A stretch of 64,000 nt of DNA from Phoronis australis (lineage: Eukaryota > Phoronida > Phoronidae), in assembly GCA_002633005.1 (NCBI GenBank), contig NMRA01000041.1, forward strand, positions 1-64,000, read 5' to 3'. Position numbers and translations under genes: made by a program. Shown here in pieces: positions 9,901-19,488 of the stretch (position 1 is its first letter; the number at the start of each line of letters is the position of its first letter). The notes below the pieces were generated by a model. It did no database searches. It saw only the letters and a program-made list of their open reading frames with translations, and was not told where the DNA came from.

Positions 9901-12900
9901 CAGTAATTACAATAGCAATTTTAGATGTTTCTTCTCTGTCGCCTCTTTCTTTTATGAAAACGTTTTCCCGCAACACCTTTAATGCGCCCCCTGTGTTAGT
10001 GCTGCCTCCAGTGTATGAAATATTGGCAATGGCATTCTGTAATGCATCCATTGTCCTTTTGCTGCCCAGAGGTATCTCAATACTGGCGTCCGTTGCGAAA
10101 AGAATCAGGCCAATCTGGAATTTTTCTGGTGCGATGTTGAAACCTCTGACAACACTCTTGATAAAGTTCTTTGCCAGTTCAAAGTTATGGCGCTTTACAC
10201 TGCCGGAGGCATCAAGAAGAAAAACCAAGTCAGCCGCCGCTTCACATTCTGAAGAAGGTGGCATAATAGCTAAGGAAAGAAAAACAAATTCAGCAATAGA
10301 CTGGAGTTCATGAAGGAATAACAGGGTGATAAATCATTCATTTTAACATTTTGACACTATTTCCAGTCTTAAAAAACAAATTTTCATCGCACGTCACCTG
10401 CAATTAGCGGACACACGTGACTTTGGATATGAAAAAATAACAGATTTGCACTTGTTGATTCCTTAATATTTTACTAATTGGCTTTAAAGTGTTTACGACA
10501 AAAATACGTATTACAACAACAACTAGAACCTACTCATTACATACTATGAAAAAATGTGTCGGTTCGAATTGGGTGTCACGCTAGCGATTCTACAAATCAT
10601 TTTGCAAGGTTGAGGATATCGAAAGCTAAGTAAACGGATACGTTTTGGATGCGTGGATCAATTAATGAAATCTCGGGTGGAACCGTCCCAACATCTTAAT
10701 ATTTTCAATGGATTCGAGCAGAAAGAATGAACTATGACCTTCATTTCAGAGACCGCACAGTTATCTGGCAATTTCATATCCCAATAACCAGTCTGAATTT
10801 TCCCGACTGACATTTGGTCAGAGTTCATAGCAGTTAACATAGAGACAATTGATAGCACATATGCGAATAGAAACAACACTTCGAAGCTGTTTGTGCATTA
10901 TTCAACTTTGATTTAAGTGCGGCTTGATGGAAATTCTACTGGATTGAGGATTTGTAACAACTCCTTTATCACACCGCAATGGCAGGGAATACAATTACCC
11001 TACCTCACGTTCTGCACAGGAATCTTGTTAATAGTTCCTCCTCATATTTAGGCAATTCTTTTCAGGAAAACTTCATTTGTTTGTTCATAAACCACCACTC
11101 AATTCTTTGGAATTTAGTTCTTAACTCAGCAACCGCACATCTTTTTTTCTGTTTCACAAGAACTACGGGTTCCACGTGCTTGAAACCACATAACACGTGT
11201 TTACATATAGGCCTACCTGTTCGAACACTGCGTCTAATTTACCTGTCTGCTGGGATCGTATATCGTTCCCACATATAAAATTCACATATAAATCATAAAT
11301 GCCAGTTAGACGTTTGAGCTGCTTTTGATCCCCCACCCCAAAACAGATGGCAAGCCTGACTTCTTACTGTGAGAATTCGACCACTCGAAATTGATCATAT
11401 TGTTTGCGTTTTGCATGTTGATGTTACGATAATTACTCGCAAAATCCGATGGACAGCTCATTTGATGCCTTCATGAAGACTTGTTTTAAAGTTCGTAAAA
11501 TCATCAATTCCCAGTCAAAAACACCAAAACAAGCCCCAGTCGATAAGCCGTCAACTTAGAACACCTGCAAATACCATCTGATACTATGTTAACAAGATGA
11601 TCTCGAGTTACGAGAACTTATTGACCGAAACATACTACGTAAAATCGGGACAAGCAATCACAACACTAATTATAACCCATTGTGTTTAGTGTAAAAGTCG
11701 TGGTTCATGGTATAACAAAGTGTGGCGAAGGGTTGCGTTTGCGTTGGCTTTGACTTATTTCAGATTCCCCGGAACACTTTATCTGATGTCCCCAAACACA
11801 CGTGGCACTTTGGCTCTGGGTACCTTTACATGTCACGTTCATGTCTTGGAGGTAAAAAACTTTTCTTCTACTTTTCTCATTTTGAGGATATTGAATTCAC
11901 GGTTGTGATATGCACTGTTATAAAGGAAAATTTAATGATTTTGTCAATGTAGTCACTTGTCCCAGGGTTAAGCATTTTACGATTTTAATCTCCTCTCTGA
12001 TCTGACAACCTATAAATGTAGAGTACACTTCTGAATGTGTTAAAATGTTATTTCCCACTAGCCTGTCGGAGGCACAGCGGAAGTTGTGAGCAAAAGGGTG
12101 ACACATTTTCATTAATACATCCATAGGTGCTGAATTTCATCAGCAAGAGTCACTTTGCACGTAAAAAGGTGAAAATCGAAAGGAGGTTCACACTTTGCCA
12201 CAAAATGATCTAAAAGTCACAAAATGTCACAGAATTTTCTGGCACAGGTTCGTCAATTGTCCTCAAAGTACACGATCGTGTATGTCATACAAATACCTTT
12301 CACTGTGTTTCGCAGATATACATGTAATGACACTGAAACGTAGGCAGATTTACCCGAAAATAGGCAAGTGCCTTCCAATCCTGGGTAGCAACAAGGGCAC
12401 TATGTGCCAAATTCATGAAGATGCTTCACGAAACTTTATATATCAGGGCCGTAGGAAGCGGTTGGGCCAGGGGGGCACACCCCCCCACAAAAAAAAATTC
12501 AGGCGTCTGGGTTAAACCGTGGCAACCAACATAGTCATGGTGCCGGGGACAGTCGAGAAAAGAAAGACTTCAAAAAACAGATGAAAGAGAAAATTCAAGA
12601 GGACATTTAACAAATCTGTATCACTGCATCGTTTACCTTTTGAGGACCCTGGCCAGGACACTGTCGTTAGGATCTTCGCTTTTGCAGCACAGGTCGTCTA
12701 AACGCACACATACATTTCGAAAAATCGAGAAAATTTGTAAATTGAAGATTTTGGAGATAGTACTGATTTACTGGATTGTTAAATTCAATAAGTCAATTTT
12801 GCGAATGCAAAACTATATTTTTCCAGAGGCCTCCCTCTGGCAAGGGATAACGGAGACAACTTTCGCTTTATTTTTTTTCTCGAAACTGCATATCACTTGA

Positions 12901-13507
12901 GAAAAATTGATGAACGGACAGATAACATCAATTGCTGCGCATTTCCTGATATTTAGTTTGTGCCCCCCCCCCCCACCCTTTCTTACGGACATGTTGAAGC
13001 ACATTCGCACAGGTTTGTCACTAAGAGCACATCAGTAGCCGGATTCGTCGGAAAATCACAGCCTGTCATGCTCTCGCCAATAGAATTACCTATACGATCT
13101 TTATTAAAAAACCCGTCACCAAAGCACTAATATTGCTGCCGTAGACAAAGCGCATGTTAGACACGTTACTGGACAGAACCTGAACCACACGCTAAAATCA
13201 TAAACCTAGAATGGAGCGTATATCGCCATAAAAAAGGCAAATACGTATACGTTCGAATCGCTTGTAGGTTTACGATTTTTCAACTGTGTTGAAGCAATTC
13301 CAGTGCAAATGCCATCGTCTCCCTGATATAAGCATGTACGATAAATTTAACGAACTTTCATCTAAAAACTGTCAAGATCTACAAACAGATGCCAAGAACT
13401 AAAACTGCTTTAGGTCGCCCAGCAGTTGTCAACAAATTTACCTTACCTGAGTATGCAGTGATGCCTAGCAGGAAAGCACAAATAAAAACTGGTGGCAGAC
13501 GATACAT
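6895..13507 (-). CDS. Partial vWA surface-protein gene (left paralogue)
   Basis: Three phase-1 exons of the same design as the gene at 29615-41350 lie in order on the minus strand: signal-peptide exon 13447-13507, vWA exon 9682-10269 and Thr-rich linker exon 6895-6987. No CTLD or membrane exon is visible to the left, where a BEL/Pao fragment occupies 4.6-6.6 kb. The gene is therefore either truncated or continues beyond the window. The intron between vWA and linker contains MITE copies (9333-9612, 7812-7860). An intronic stretch (7660-7760) matches the intron after the vWA exon at 38458 (38285-38365), supporting common ancestry. Grouping these exons into one transcript is inference; each exon alone is well supported. 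Confidence 0.6.
7000..9330. other. Intronic/intergenic, no gene recognised
   Basis: Apart from an intronic segment shared with 38285-38365 (7660-7760, GTGTGATGCGGTC...GAAAACTGGGCAAAG) and a MITE end at 7812-7860, I see nothing identifiable. Moderately long open frames at 7036-7608 and 8687-9127 (minus) and 7609-8007 (plus) have no recognisable motif; the last overlaps the shared intron sequence. Confidence 0.4.
7812..7860 (+). mobile_element. MITE-B fragment (left end)
   Basis: AATTGACATATCGCAAGCTTCGCCCC matches the left end of the complete copy at 41824-41987, with one or two changes; the similarity fades after CGCGAAAAGTC. No other part of the element is recognisable. Confidence 0.5.
9333..9436 (+). 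mobile_element. MITE-B copy, partial, plus orientation
   Basis: From CGTTTTACACGACAACGTGTTG through GGTAAACTGGCGGCTTAGAAACG to AATGCCGCGTTCTTATAAG it follows the interior of the copy at 41824-41987. It abuts a second copy in the opposite orientation at 9437, giving a head-to-head pair and a long imperfect hairpin centred near 9450. It carries an extra ACGAAGGTGTGTCAAG segment that is also present in its neighbour. Confidence 0.6.
9437..9612 (-). mobile_element. MITE-B copy, minus orientation
   Basis: Begins with the terminal motif AATTGACCTATCGC and ends with GGAGCTTGCGATAGG. The interior (CAGGATTTTGAGTGACGGC, CCATTTTACCCGATAAGGAACACG, GTTTGTTAGTCGACATT) is the reverse complement of the full copy at 41824-41987. 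No ORF. It lies in the intron after vWA exon V1. Confidence 0.7.
9682..10269 (-). CDS. vWA domain exon V1
   Basis: One 588-nt, phase 1-1 exon encodes a complete von Willebrand factor A domain, a Rossmann-like ligand-binding fold of extracellular matrix and receptor proteins. It is bounded by CTTTCCTTAG acceptor and A|GTATGT donor. The domain opens with SECEAAADLVFLLDASGSV, whose DASGS is the DxSxS metal-binding (MIDAS) motif. The MIDAS Thr is in GGSTNTGGAL and the Asp in IVITDG. A Cys near each end (SEC, GIC) could close the domain with a disulfide, as in matrilins. It is closest to V2 and V3. No frameshift or stop is present, so it could be functional. Confidence 0.88.
10270..13420. other. 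Intron, nothing else recognised
   Basis: This lies between signal exon and vWA exon of the left gene. I looked for a Thr-rich linker exon and found none. A hydrophobic open frame at 10658-10879 (minus) starts MLFLFAYVLSIVSMLTA but has no identifiable domain or conserved copy elsewhere. A C-run near 12965-12975 is a simple sequence. Confidence 0.4.
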
Positions 13508-14090
13508 TCTAAGACTTCATTTACACTGGCACGCTGGGGTGATTGTCGAATTACGAAATACAGTGAACATTTGGTCAGTCCATTCTGAATACATCTTCTA
13601 ATTAAGTTGTTCTAGATAACTGAAACACATACTAGTCTCTTCGTGGATTGGCAATTGATATGCACATCGAATTGATTACATTATCAAATGTTTGAGTTGG
13701 TTCCCTATTACCCTCTCGTTGGTAAGGTGCGATAAAAATTTAGGGGGGCTGCGCTCGCAGAGTTGTTTGTCTGAGCTTTAGTATAGTAAATTCACTATTT
13801 CTAATTCCAGTGATCTGATTATTTTAAGTCAGAAAATTCAAAAATTAGGAGTGGCGTTACTATAAAAATGGAGACTAATTAAAAGTTGAAGATGAGGGGC
13901 ACTTTTGCTTCATGTTTTATACAGTATATGAAATTTTATGTCTTCTGTACGAACTACACCATGTTGAAATAGTTGATAGCATCCAGACAGTGAAAAACAA
14001 ACAGTTGGCATCTCCAGGCCGATACCTCGAAGCTAACCGGCGATACGAGCAGTGATGGTATTAATTTAATCGGCTTTTCTAAATCAAGGT
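13421..14090 (-). repeat. Signal-exon/upstream block, copy 1
   Basis: About 670 bp closely matching 16783-17478 and, with more divergence, 56648-57240. It includes the signal-peptide exon and about 580 bp upstream of its ATG (plus-strand right side), ending after CGGCTTTTCTAAAT. Because all three copies keep the upstream DNA, it probably holds the gene's promoter or 5'UTR exon. No clear TATA box was found. Confidence 0.75.
13447..13507 (-). CDS. Signal-peptide first exon SP1
   Basis: ATG at 13507 begins MYRLPPVFICAFLLGITAYSG, a compact signal peptide: one basic residue, a hydrophobic core VFICAFLLGI, and small residues before a likely cleavage near TAYSG. The exon ends TCA G|GTAAGG, phase 1, the phase used by all downstream vWA and lectin exons. 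The same exon exists at 16809-16869 without the ATG, and at 56658-56709 shortened but intact. The nearest downstream vWA exon is V1. Confidence 0.7.
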
Positions 14091-14099
14091 CGTTATTTC

Positions 14100-15720
14100 C
14101 TGCAGCAACTGCTTAAGAACTCGAGATATTACTCCCTCCAAACTCGCAGTTGCTTAGGTACCTGGCTTACTCTGGACAATCTACTTCTCTAAGATAAGCA
14201 TCTGCACACTTTTTCATTTAACGCGAAACTCGGTCGAAGACAACGACGGGAAAAATACCTGCCTGTTTAACACAACGCTAAGATTTAAGTTTTTCCCACG
14301 AGTATTATGCAAATCTCAAAATCATGCTATGTATCATTTTAATGAGACACAGCGTCACCGTTTTAAATGTGTACCTAATGACTTCCTGGATTACTGTATG
14401 TACGAGAATAATCAAGAAAAGAAACAATTTGTAAAACCAGTTGTGGGTTAAAAACAACCTACTAATTCCAGATATTGCTCAATCGTTATTTGATAGTGAA
14501 ATAAGCAAATAATCAAACCTGTGTCTTCTTTTGGATAACAACAATGCTCATACCAGAGACCGTAAAGACCGTTAGCGTCTTTGCTCGTACATAAAAATAG
14601 TCTCGCATTAAGCGATACTTTCGGGAGAATGTAATCATGTTAAGTGGTTTTCGGGTGGTTCCCGGCACACCGGAGGATACGGTTTTTTTTGTAAATTAAT
14701 CTGTATATTCCCAATTTAATGAGAATAAGTATCTTTAATTATCTTATTGATTAACGAGTAAGATTTGAAGTAAACATCAGTAGACCGCCGATAGAGACGT
14801 AAGTCACAATTCCATGCGGCGTCTGGTGACAAGAGATCAGAAATAATGCAGTGACCGTAATACTCTCGTCAAACCTCTAAGCCCATTATGTAGGTTTTAT
14901 TAGACTAAATATAACAGCAGGAGCCGAGAGGTTTCATCTTCGGTGTAATGTCGGCCAGTAACCCTCCAAGTACTTACAACCGTGTAACCGCCAATTCCGA
15001 TGGCGGCCTTAGAATTTGGACAAAAACTGTTATCTTCGCCTAATCGCGACATGTTTCAAACGTGTTTACTGGAGCATTTAACAGTGTGGGCATTAGCTAC
15101 CAGACCATAAAGTCTAAATCACTAGAGCAACTGTTAACTGTATAATGGATGATCTTGGGCCATCATTCAAAAGTGCACTTGATTTAGGTGAGTGTCAATT
15201 ACGTAACCTGTTTAGATGCATAAAGGATAAGAATATTATTTATCCACTTGATCGCAAAATACAATTGAATGTATGAGGACCATTATTGTAAAAATTAAAT
15301 AGAAATGATTAACTGTGTTTTATGTGATGCACTTACAAGTGCAGAATAAGCTAAAACACTTTTATCGAAAACTGTCTCGTGGTGAGCTCTACAGAATGAC
15401 AACAAAATCCTGTTTTAGGCAGCTGAAACGAGAATAATATGTCTTTACATAGTCATCGCAACGAAAAAGAATTTCAATCTGAGCAGTATGTTGTGATATC
15501 AAGCAAAACACAACCAATGCTTCGCAGCAAATAATTGAGTTGTCTGATTACCTGGATGCCATTCAATAATTCCTTGTTGATGGGTATTTTGGAAGTAGCA
15601 ACATCCTTACCACATGGAAACCCAAACACTACTGTTCATTATCTTGTTTCTTTTCGTTAAACTCTCTTTGCCGGATTTCGCTTGCATTTTTGTCCAGCGT
15701 GATTTTGATACAGCGCTCCC
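14100..15720. repeat. Old segmental duplication, left partner
   Basis: Interrupted blocks match 57240-59815 in the same order and orientation. Examples: 14130-14240 with 57280-57385 (CTCCAAACT...TCTAAGATAA), 15060-15330 with 59130-59400 (TATTATTTATCC.CTTGATCGCAAAA), and 15380-15720 with 59465-59815 (CCTTACC.CATGGAAACCCAAA; TTGTCCAGCGTGATTTT). Together with the signal-exon block, the duplicated unit spans about 2.3 kb here and 3.2 kb on the right. Confidence 0.7.
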
Positions 15721-15745
15721 TGCGTATAAGTTTCAAACCAATCTT
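15601..15745 (-). other. Possible conserved short exon/ORF in duplication
   Basis: On the minus strand the same frame stays open in this copy and in 59700-59815. It reads SKSRWTKMQAKSGKE... here and LKSRWAKIKAKSGKK... there, both ending VWVSM or IWVSM plus one residue, then TAA. The TAA lies inside a conserved GGTAAGGAT, which is also a strong splice donor. Either a lysine-rich C-terminus or a 5' exon of the next gene would explain this. I do not recognise a family. Confidence 0.3.
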
Positions 15746-16782
15746 TCAAATATACAATACCGTGACCAGATAGTGATCTAGCAAAAACTGGGTTCAGACT
15801 ATGCAAACATAGTTTAGGGAAAATAGGTGAGGTCCTTCGCAGTAAATGATGCATATATTTGTTATAATAATTCAGATGAGTCATTGAAGAAATCCGTGTT
15901 TAACATTTCTCCTGCATTGAGGGCATTTCTGTGGGCAGGTTCGCGCCATCTCTGGACTGCTGACTAGACGCTCTCCTCTTTCAAAGAAAATGAAATTAAC
16001 AGAAAAGCAACGAAAATTGCAACTATACAACAACAACGAAGTTCAAATTCTCCAGCGGTTGTTTATGTTATCAAATAGTTTAGAAAGTGGACTTAGAACA
16101 TACTTAAAATATATGGGAAAATATACTATTTAGATATTGTTCAGGATTGCCGCCACCAGGTGGTGTATTTTGTAACACGACGTGCTGTCACACCTTGCTT
16201 GAACTGTAACGTCTAGCATTACACTTTGATCTGTTGATGAGAATACAAGTTTTATTCTGGATGTTCCTCATTATCCTTTTTGGGAACCTTTTGGCTGCAT
16301 CACTATCAACGACGTGGTGCCGAAGACTGTGTGGAAGATGGAAGCGGTAAAATAGAGGAGTGCGGTTGTCAGAATTCGTGCTAGGAGAGCAGCAAACGTT
16401 CCTAGACAAAATTCGTGGCGACCCAGGAACAGAAGTAGGTTTGTCCTTATAGCAACTTAAAGTTCCTGGGTTCGAAGAAAGGTTTGCGCCTCCAGGCATC
16501 TCTCAGGTGGCATTAGCAACCTTGGAAGAATAAGTACTTTAGAGTATTTACTACACTTAGGGACTTACCTTTCTCTCATTCCAGACCGATGAAGTTTCTT
16601 TACAAAATTAAAGGCCAAAAATACGTAAAACTTTTAGATTTAAATTTCCCAGTTTCGGTGGTGATTCACAATTATTGTAGTTCTTTACCAGACATTAACG
16701 AGTTAATCTATGCACAACCTATTTAAGTGGGAATTGCCTGACAGGTTGAAGACGGGTGTGGCAAGTAGGGAAAGGTCGTTTT

Positions 16783-17478
16783 GCTCAGCTGTCAACAAAA
16801 CACCTTACCTGAGTATGCAGTGAAACCTAGCAGGAAAGTACAAATAAAAACTGGTGCCAGACGATACACTTTAAGACTTCATTTACACTGGCACGCTGGC
16901 GCGATTGTCGAATTACGAAATACAGTGAACATTTGGTCAGTCCATTCTTTGAAAATGAAACGAAACAAGAGAATACATCTAATTAAATCTTTGTAGATAA
17001 CTGAAACACATACTGTTCTCTTCGTGGATTGGCAATTGATATGCAGATCGAATTGATTACATTATCAAATGTTTGAGTTGGTTCCCTATTACCCTCGCGT
17101 TGGTAAGTTGCCATAAAAATTAGGGGGAGGGGCTGAGCTCGCAAAGTTGTTTGTCTGAGCTTTATTAAAGCAAATTCAGTAGACCTATTTCTAGTTCCTG
17201 TGATCTAATTATTCTAAGTCAGAAAATTCAAAAAGATTAGGAGTGGCGTTACTATAAAATTGGAGACTAAGTAAAAAATGAAGATGAGGGGCATTTTTGC
17301 TTCATGTTTTTTACAGCATATGAAATGCTATGTTTCCTCCGTGAACTACATCATGTTTAAATAGTTGATAGCATCCAGACAGTGAAAAACAAACAGTTGG
17401 CATCTCCAGGCCGATGCCTCGAAGCTAACCGGCAATACGAGCAGTGGGGTAATAATTTAATCGGCTTTTCTAAATTAA
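16783..17478 (-). repeat. Signal-exon/upstream block, copy 2
   Basis: Close to copy 1 (13421-14090) over its whole length and in the same orientation, with scattered substitutions and small indels. It is the more recent of the two duplications, since copy 3 at 56.6 kb is more diverged. It lies about 3.4 kb upstream of copy 1, with no vWA exon between them. Confidence 0.75.
16809..16869 (-). pseudogene. Signal-peptide exon SP2, start codon lost
   Basis: The reading is the same as SP1 (YRLAPVFICTFLLGFTAYSG) with the same TCA G|GTAAGG donor, but the initiator is GTG at 16869-16867 instead of ATG. No in-frame ATG precedes it. No vWA exon follows before the SP1 block. It is probably a dead duplicate of the first exon. 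Confidence 0.7.
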
Positions 17479-17479
17479 A

Positions 17480-18230
17480 GTTGAAGTTGCACATATTGTA
17501 AATTCACCCGTGTTTTTCGTACGCAACATTTTGCGAAAACAACCGTAGTCGTTTTAATGTTATTGCATTTCAGGAAATCTGGGCGAAGTCGCTTGATGAA
17601 TTCTGTCTAAATGACTACATGCTTGCAAAATGAGACAAATCGTGACAAAAGAAATGCCGGTGAAGTCACATTTTTACAAAACATGATACAATCGGATTGT
17701 TCACTGACGCAAGACATCATTAGAAATATCCTGTGGCTGAAATATCGTTCTCCAGTGCGTAGTGTCGTTTCATTTCCTATATATTATCCTATAGTGGCGC
17801 TTCAAATTTGTATGATTACCAACCGGTAGAACGCAAGAGTTCATTGTTTCTTTATTTGTGCAACCCGCAGGACGTTTGTTTTTGTTGGTGTGGATTTATC
17901 ACTCTAGGATTTCTAAGTACAACCTAGTAGAGTAGAAACTGGAGTCGTGTTTTGACTGTCGAACAAGTTGGCCTCGTTCCAATCATTGTTTGCCTGAACA
18001 TGGCCGGGACGTACTTTAGTTAATAGGAGAAAGAATTATAGACTCGGACTATGATGTTGCCGATGTCGGTAATGAATCAGCCGTACCTGAAGTTGACGCA
18101 AGTGGTTCGTTAGTAGATGTGCTCAACATGAAAGCGAACACTACTCCTGGAGGCCCTAGATAGACAAATGGCAGGAAATAGAAGGCTTTGACAAATTTTT
18201 GCGTAGCTCTGCACCTTCTTTTCTTAGCAT
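17480..18230. other. No gene recognised
   Basis: There is an acidic open stretch at 18040-18160 (plus; DYDVADVGNESAVPEVDASGS-like, too short to assign). It resembles the acidic N-terminus of some transposases, but nothing catalytic follows. Confidence 0.35.
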
Positions 18231-18234
18231 ATAC

Positions 18235-18397
18235 CAGTGGCGGATTTAGGTGGGGGGCAAAGGGGCCATGCCCCCCTAAAATTCTCCCAGATTTCATTTG
18301 TTAGGTCGGCGTGCAAATGTGAACACAAAATCCTGGCCATTACTCTGCCCTGACCACCCCCCACCCCCACCTACTCAAAGCCTTGGATTCGCCCCTG
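18235..18397 (-). mobile_element. MITE-C copy (CAGTGGCGGATTT ends)
   Basis: Begins CAGTGGCGGATTTAGG and ends GGATTCGCCCCTG, which are imperfect inverted termini. The interior AAAATTCTCCCAGATT, ACTCTGCCCTG and CACCTACTCAAAGCC matches the reverse complement of 60871-60996. Non-coding dispersed repeat. Confidence 0.6.
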
Positions 18398-19488
18398 TAT
18401 GAGGAAGGACTTAGGGATCTTTTCCTACTGAATGCGAGCTAAAAGTTTTTGTCTGTCCCTGCGTTGGACAGTGTGGTCGCTACTTAATTGCGAAGAAGTA
18501 TGGACCCCCGTCGGCTTTGTTTTTGTCTGCTTGTTCTTCGAAGTCCTTACAGCTTGGAACGCTTTTCCTACAAGGAGTCTCTTGTTGAACGAATGGAAAT
18601 GATGACCCTCTTCTTTATATCTTCAACAAACTCTCGGGGAATGTTATGTAGAGTTTAGTTAGAGAGTTTGCAGAATGCCGAGATCATTTTGGCATCCATA
18701 AATGATATCTTCAGCTTAATAAATTGCAAATTGATGAGTATATATATACTTACTTTATAGTTATCACTTCCCTCTCAACTCCCTCTGAAGTTTTAATGCG
18801 CGGGTTTGTTGCGTGAAGGGGATAATCAATGTACTCATCATGCGCGCACCCAGCCTAAAATATTGGGGTGCTCGAATTTTTCGTTATGCGAACCTTTTAC
18901 TGAAAGAAATCAACGTGACGACTAACAAAAGCCGAGCCACTAGGTTCAAGCCCACGAACTGTGCATCCGCGCCGACTTCCTCTGGATTTTGTGGGCTTTT
19001 GTCTCGTTTACCCGGATTTTAATTTCACGGAAGCGGAACTTTTTGCCCAATTCGCCGAATTGGGGGGCTCGTTCGAGCCCCCTGCTCCCTCATACCCCCG
19101 GCGGGGCGCCATGCACATGCCTTCATACGGGAAGTGGGCTCTTATCAGTCCAATGGGACTATTCGGAAAATTTACTTTAACAAGAGGGCGCGCGTGTACT
19201 AGTGGTGATAGGTAAGCAGCCTCGATTTCGCGAGCACTTTAAGTACATGATGAAATGGTTTGCAGCCGTGCCAACTGAATCTGAGATTGCGTGAAAAGGG
19301 TACGAGAGGAAGTAAGCAGGCCCTTATACAAAGGCAAGGTTTATTACATGTTTATTTTACTGATGCCTGATAACTAAGGTACTCGCCGATGTCAACTTCG
19401 CGGCAGTCGCCGGTCGGGTTAATAGTTGTGCAGCAAATATGAAATCTAGTTAAGTGTACATCAAGCAAATTACGAACATTATCGGACC

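Noticed and set aside
9813-10313. 166-codon plus-strand open frame
   Set aside because: Antisense of vWA exon V1; the same kind of shadow occurs over V2 and V3 because of shared base composition.
12445-12515. G/C-rich patch with GGGCCGTAGGAAGCGG
   Set aside because: It may be another dispersed repeat, but only one copy is visible here and its ends cannot be defined.
18040-18160. Acidic stretch suggesting a piggyBac-type transposase N-terminus
   Set aside because: Too short, and no catalytic region or terminal repeats follow.
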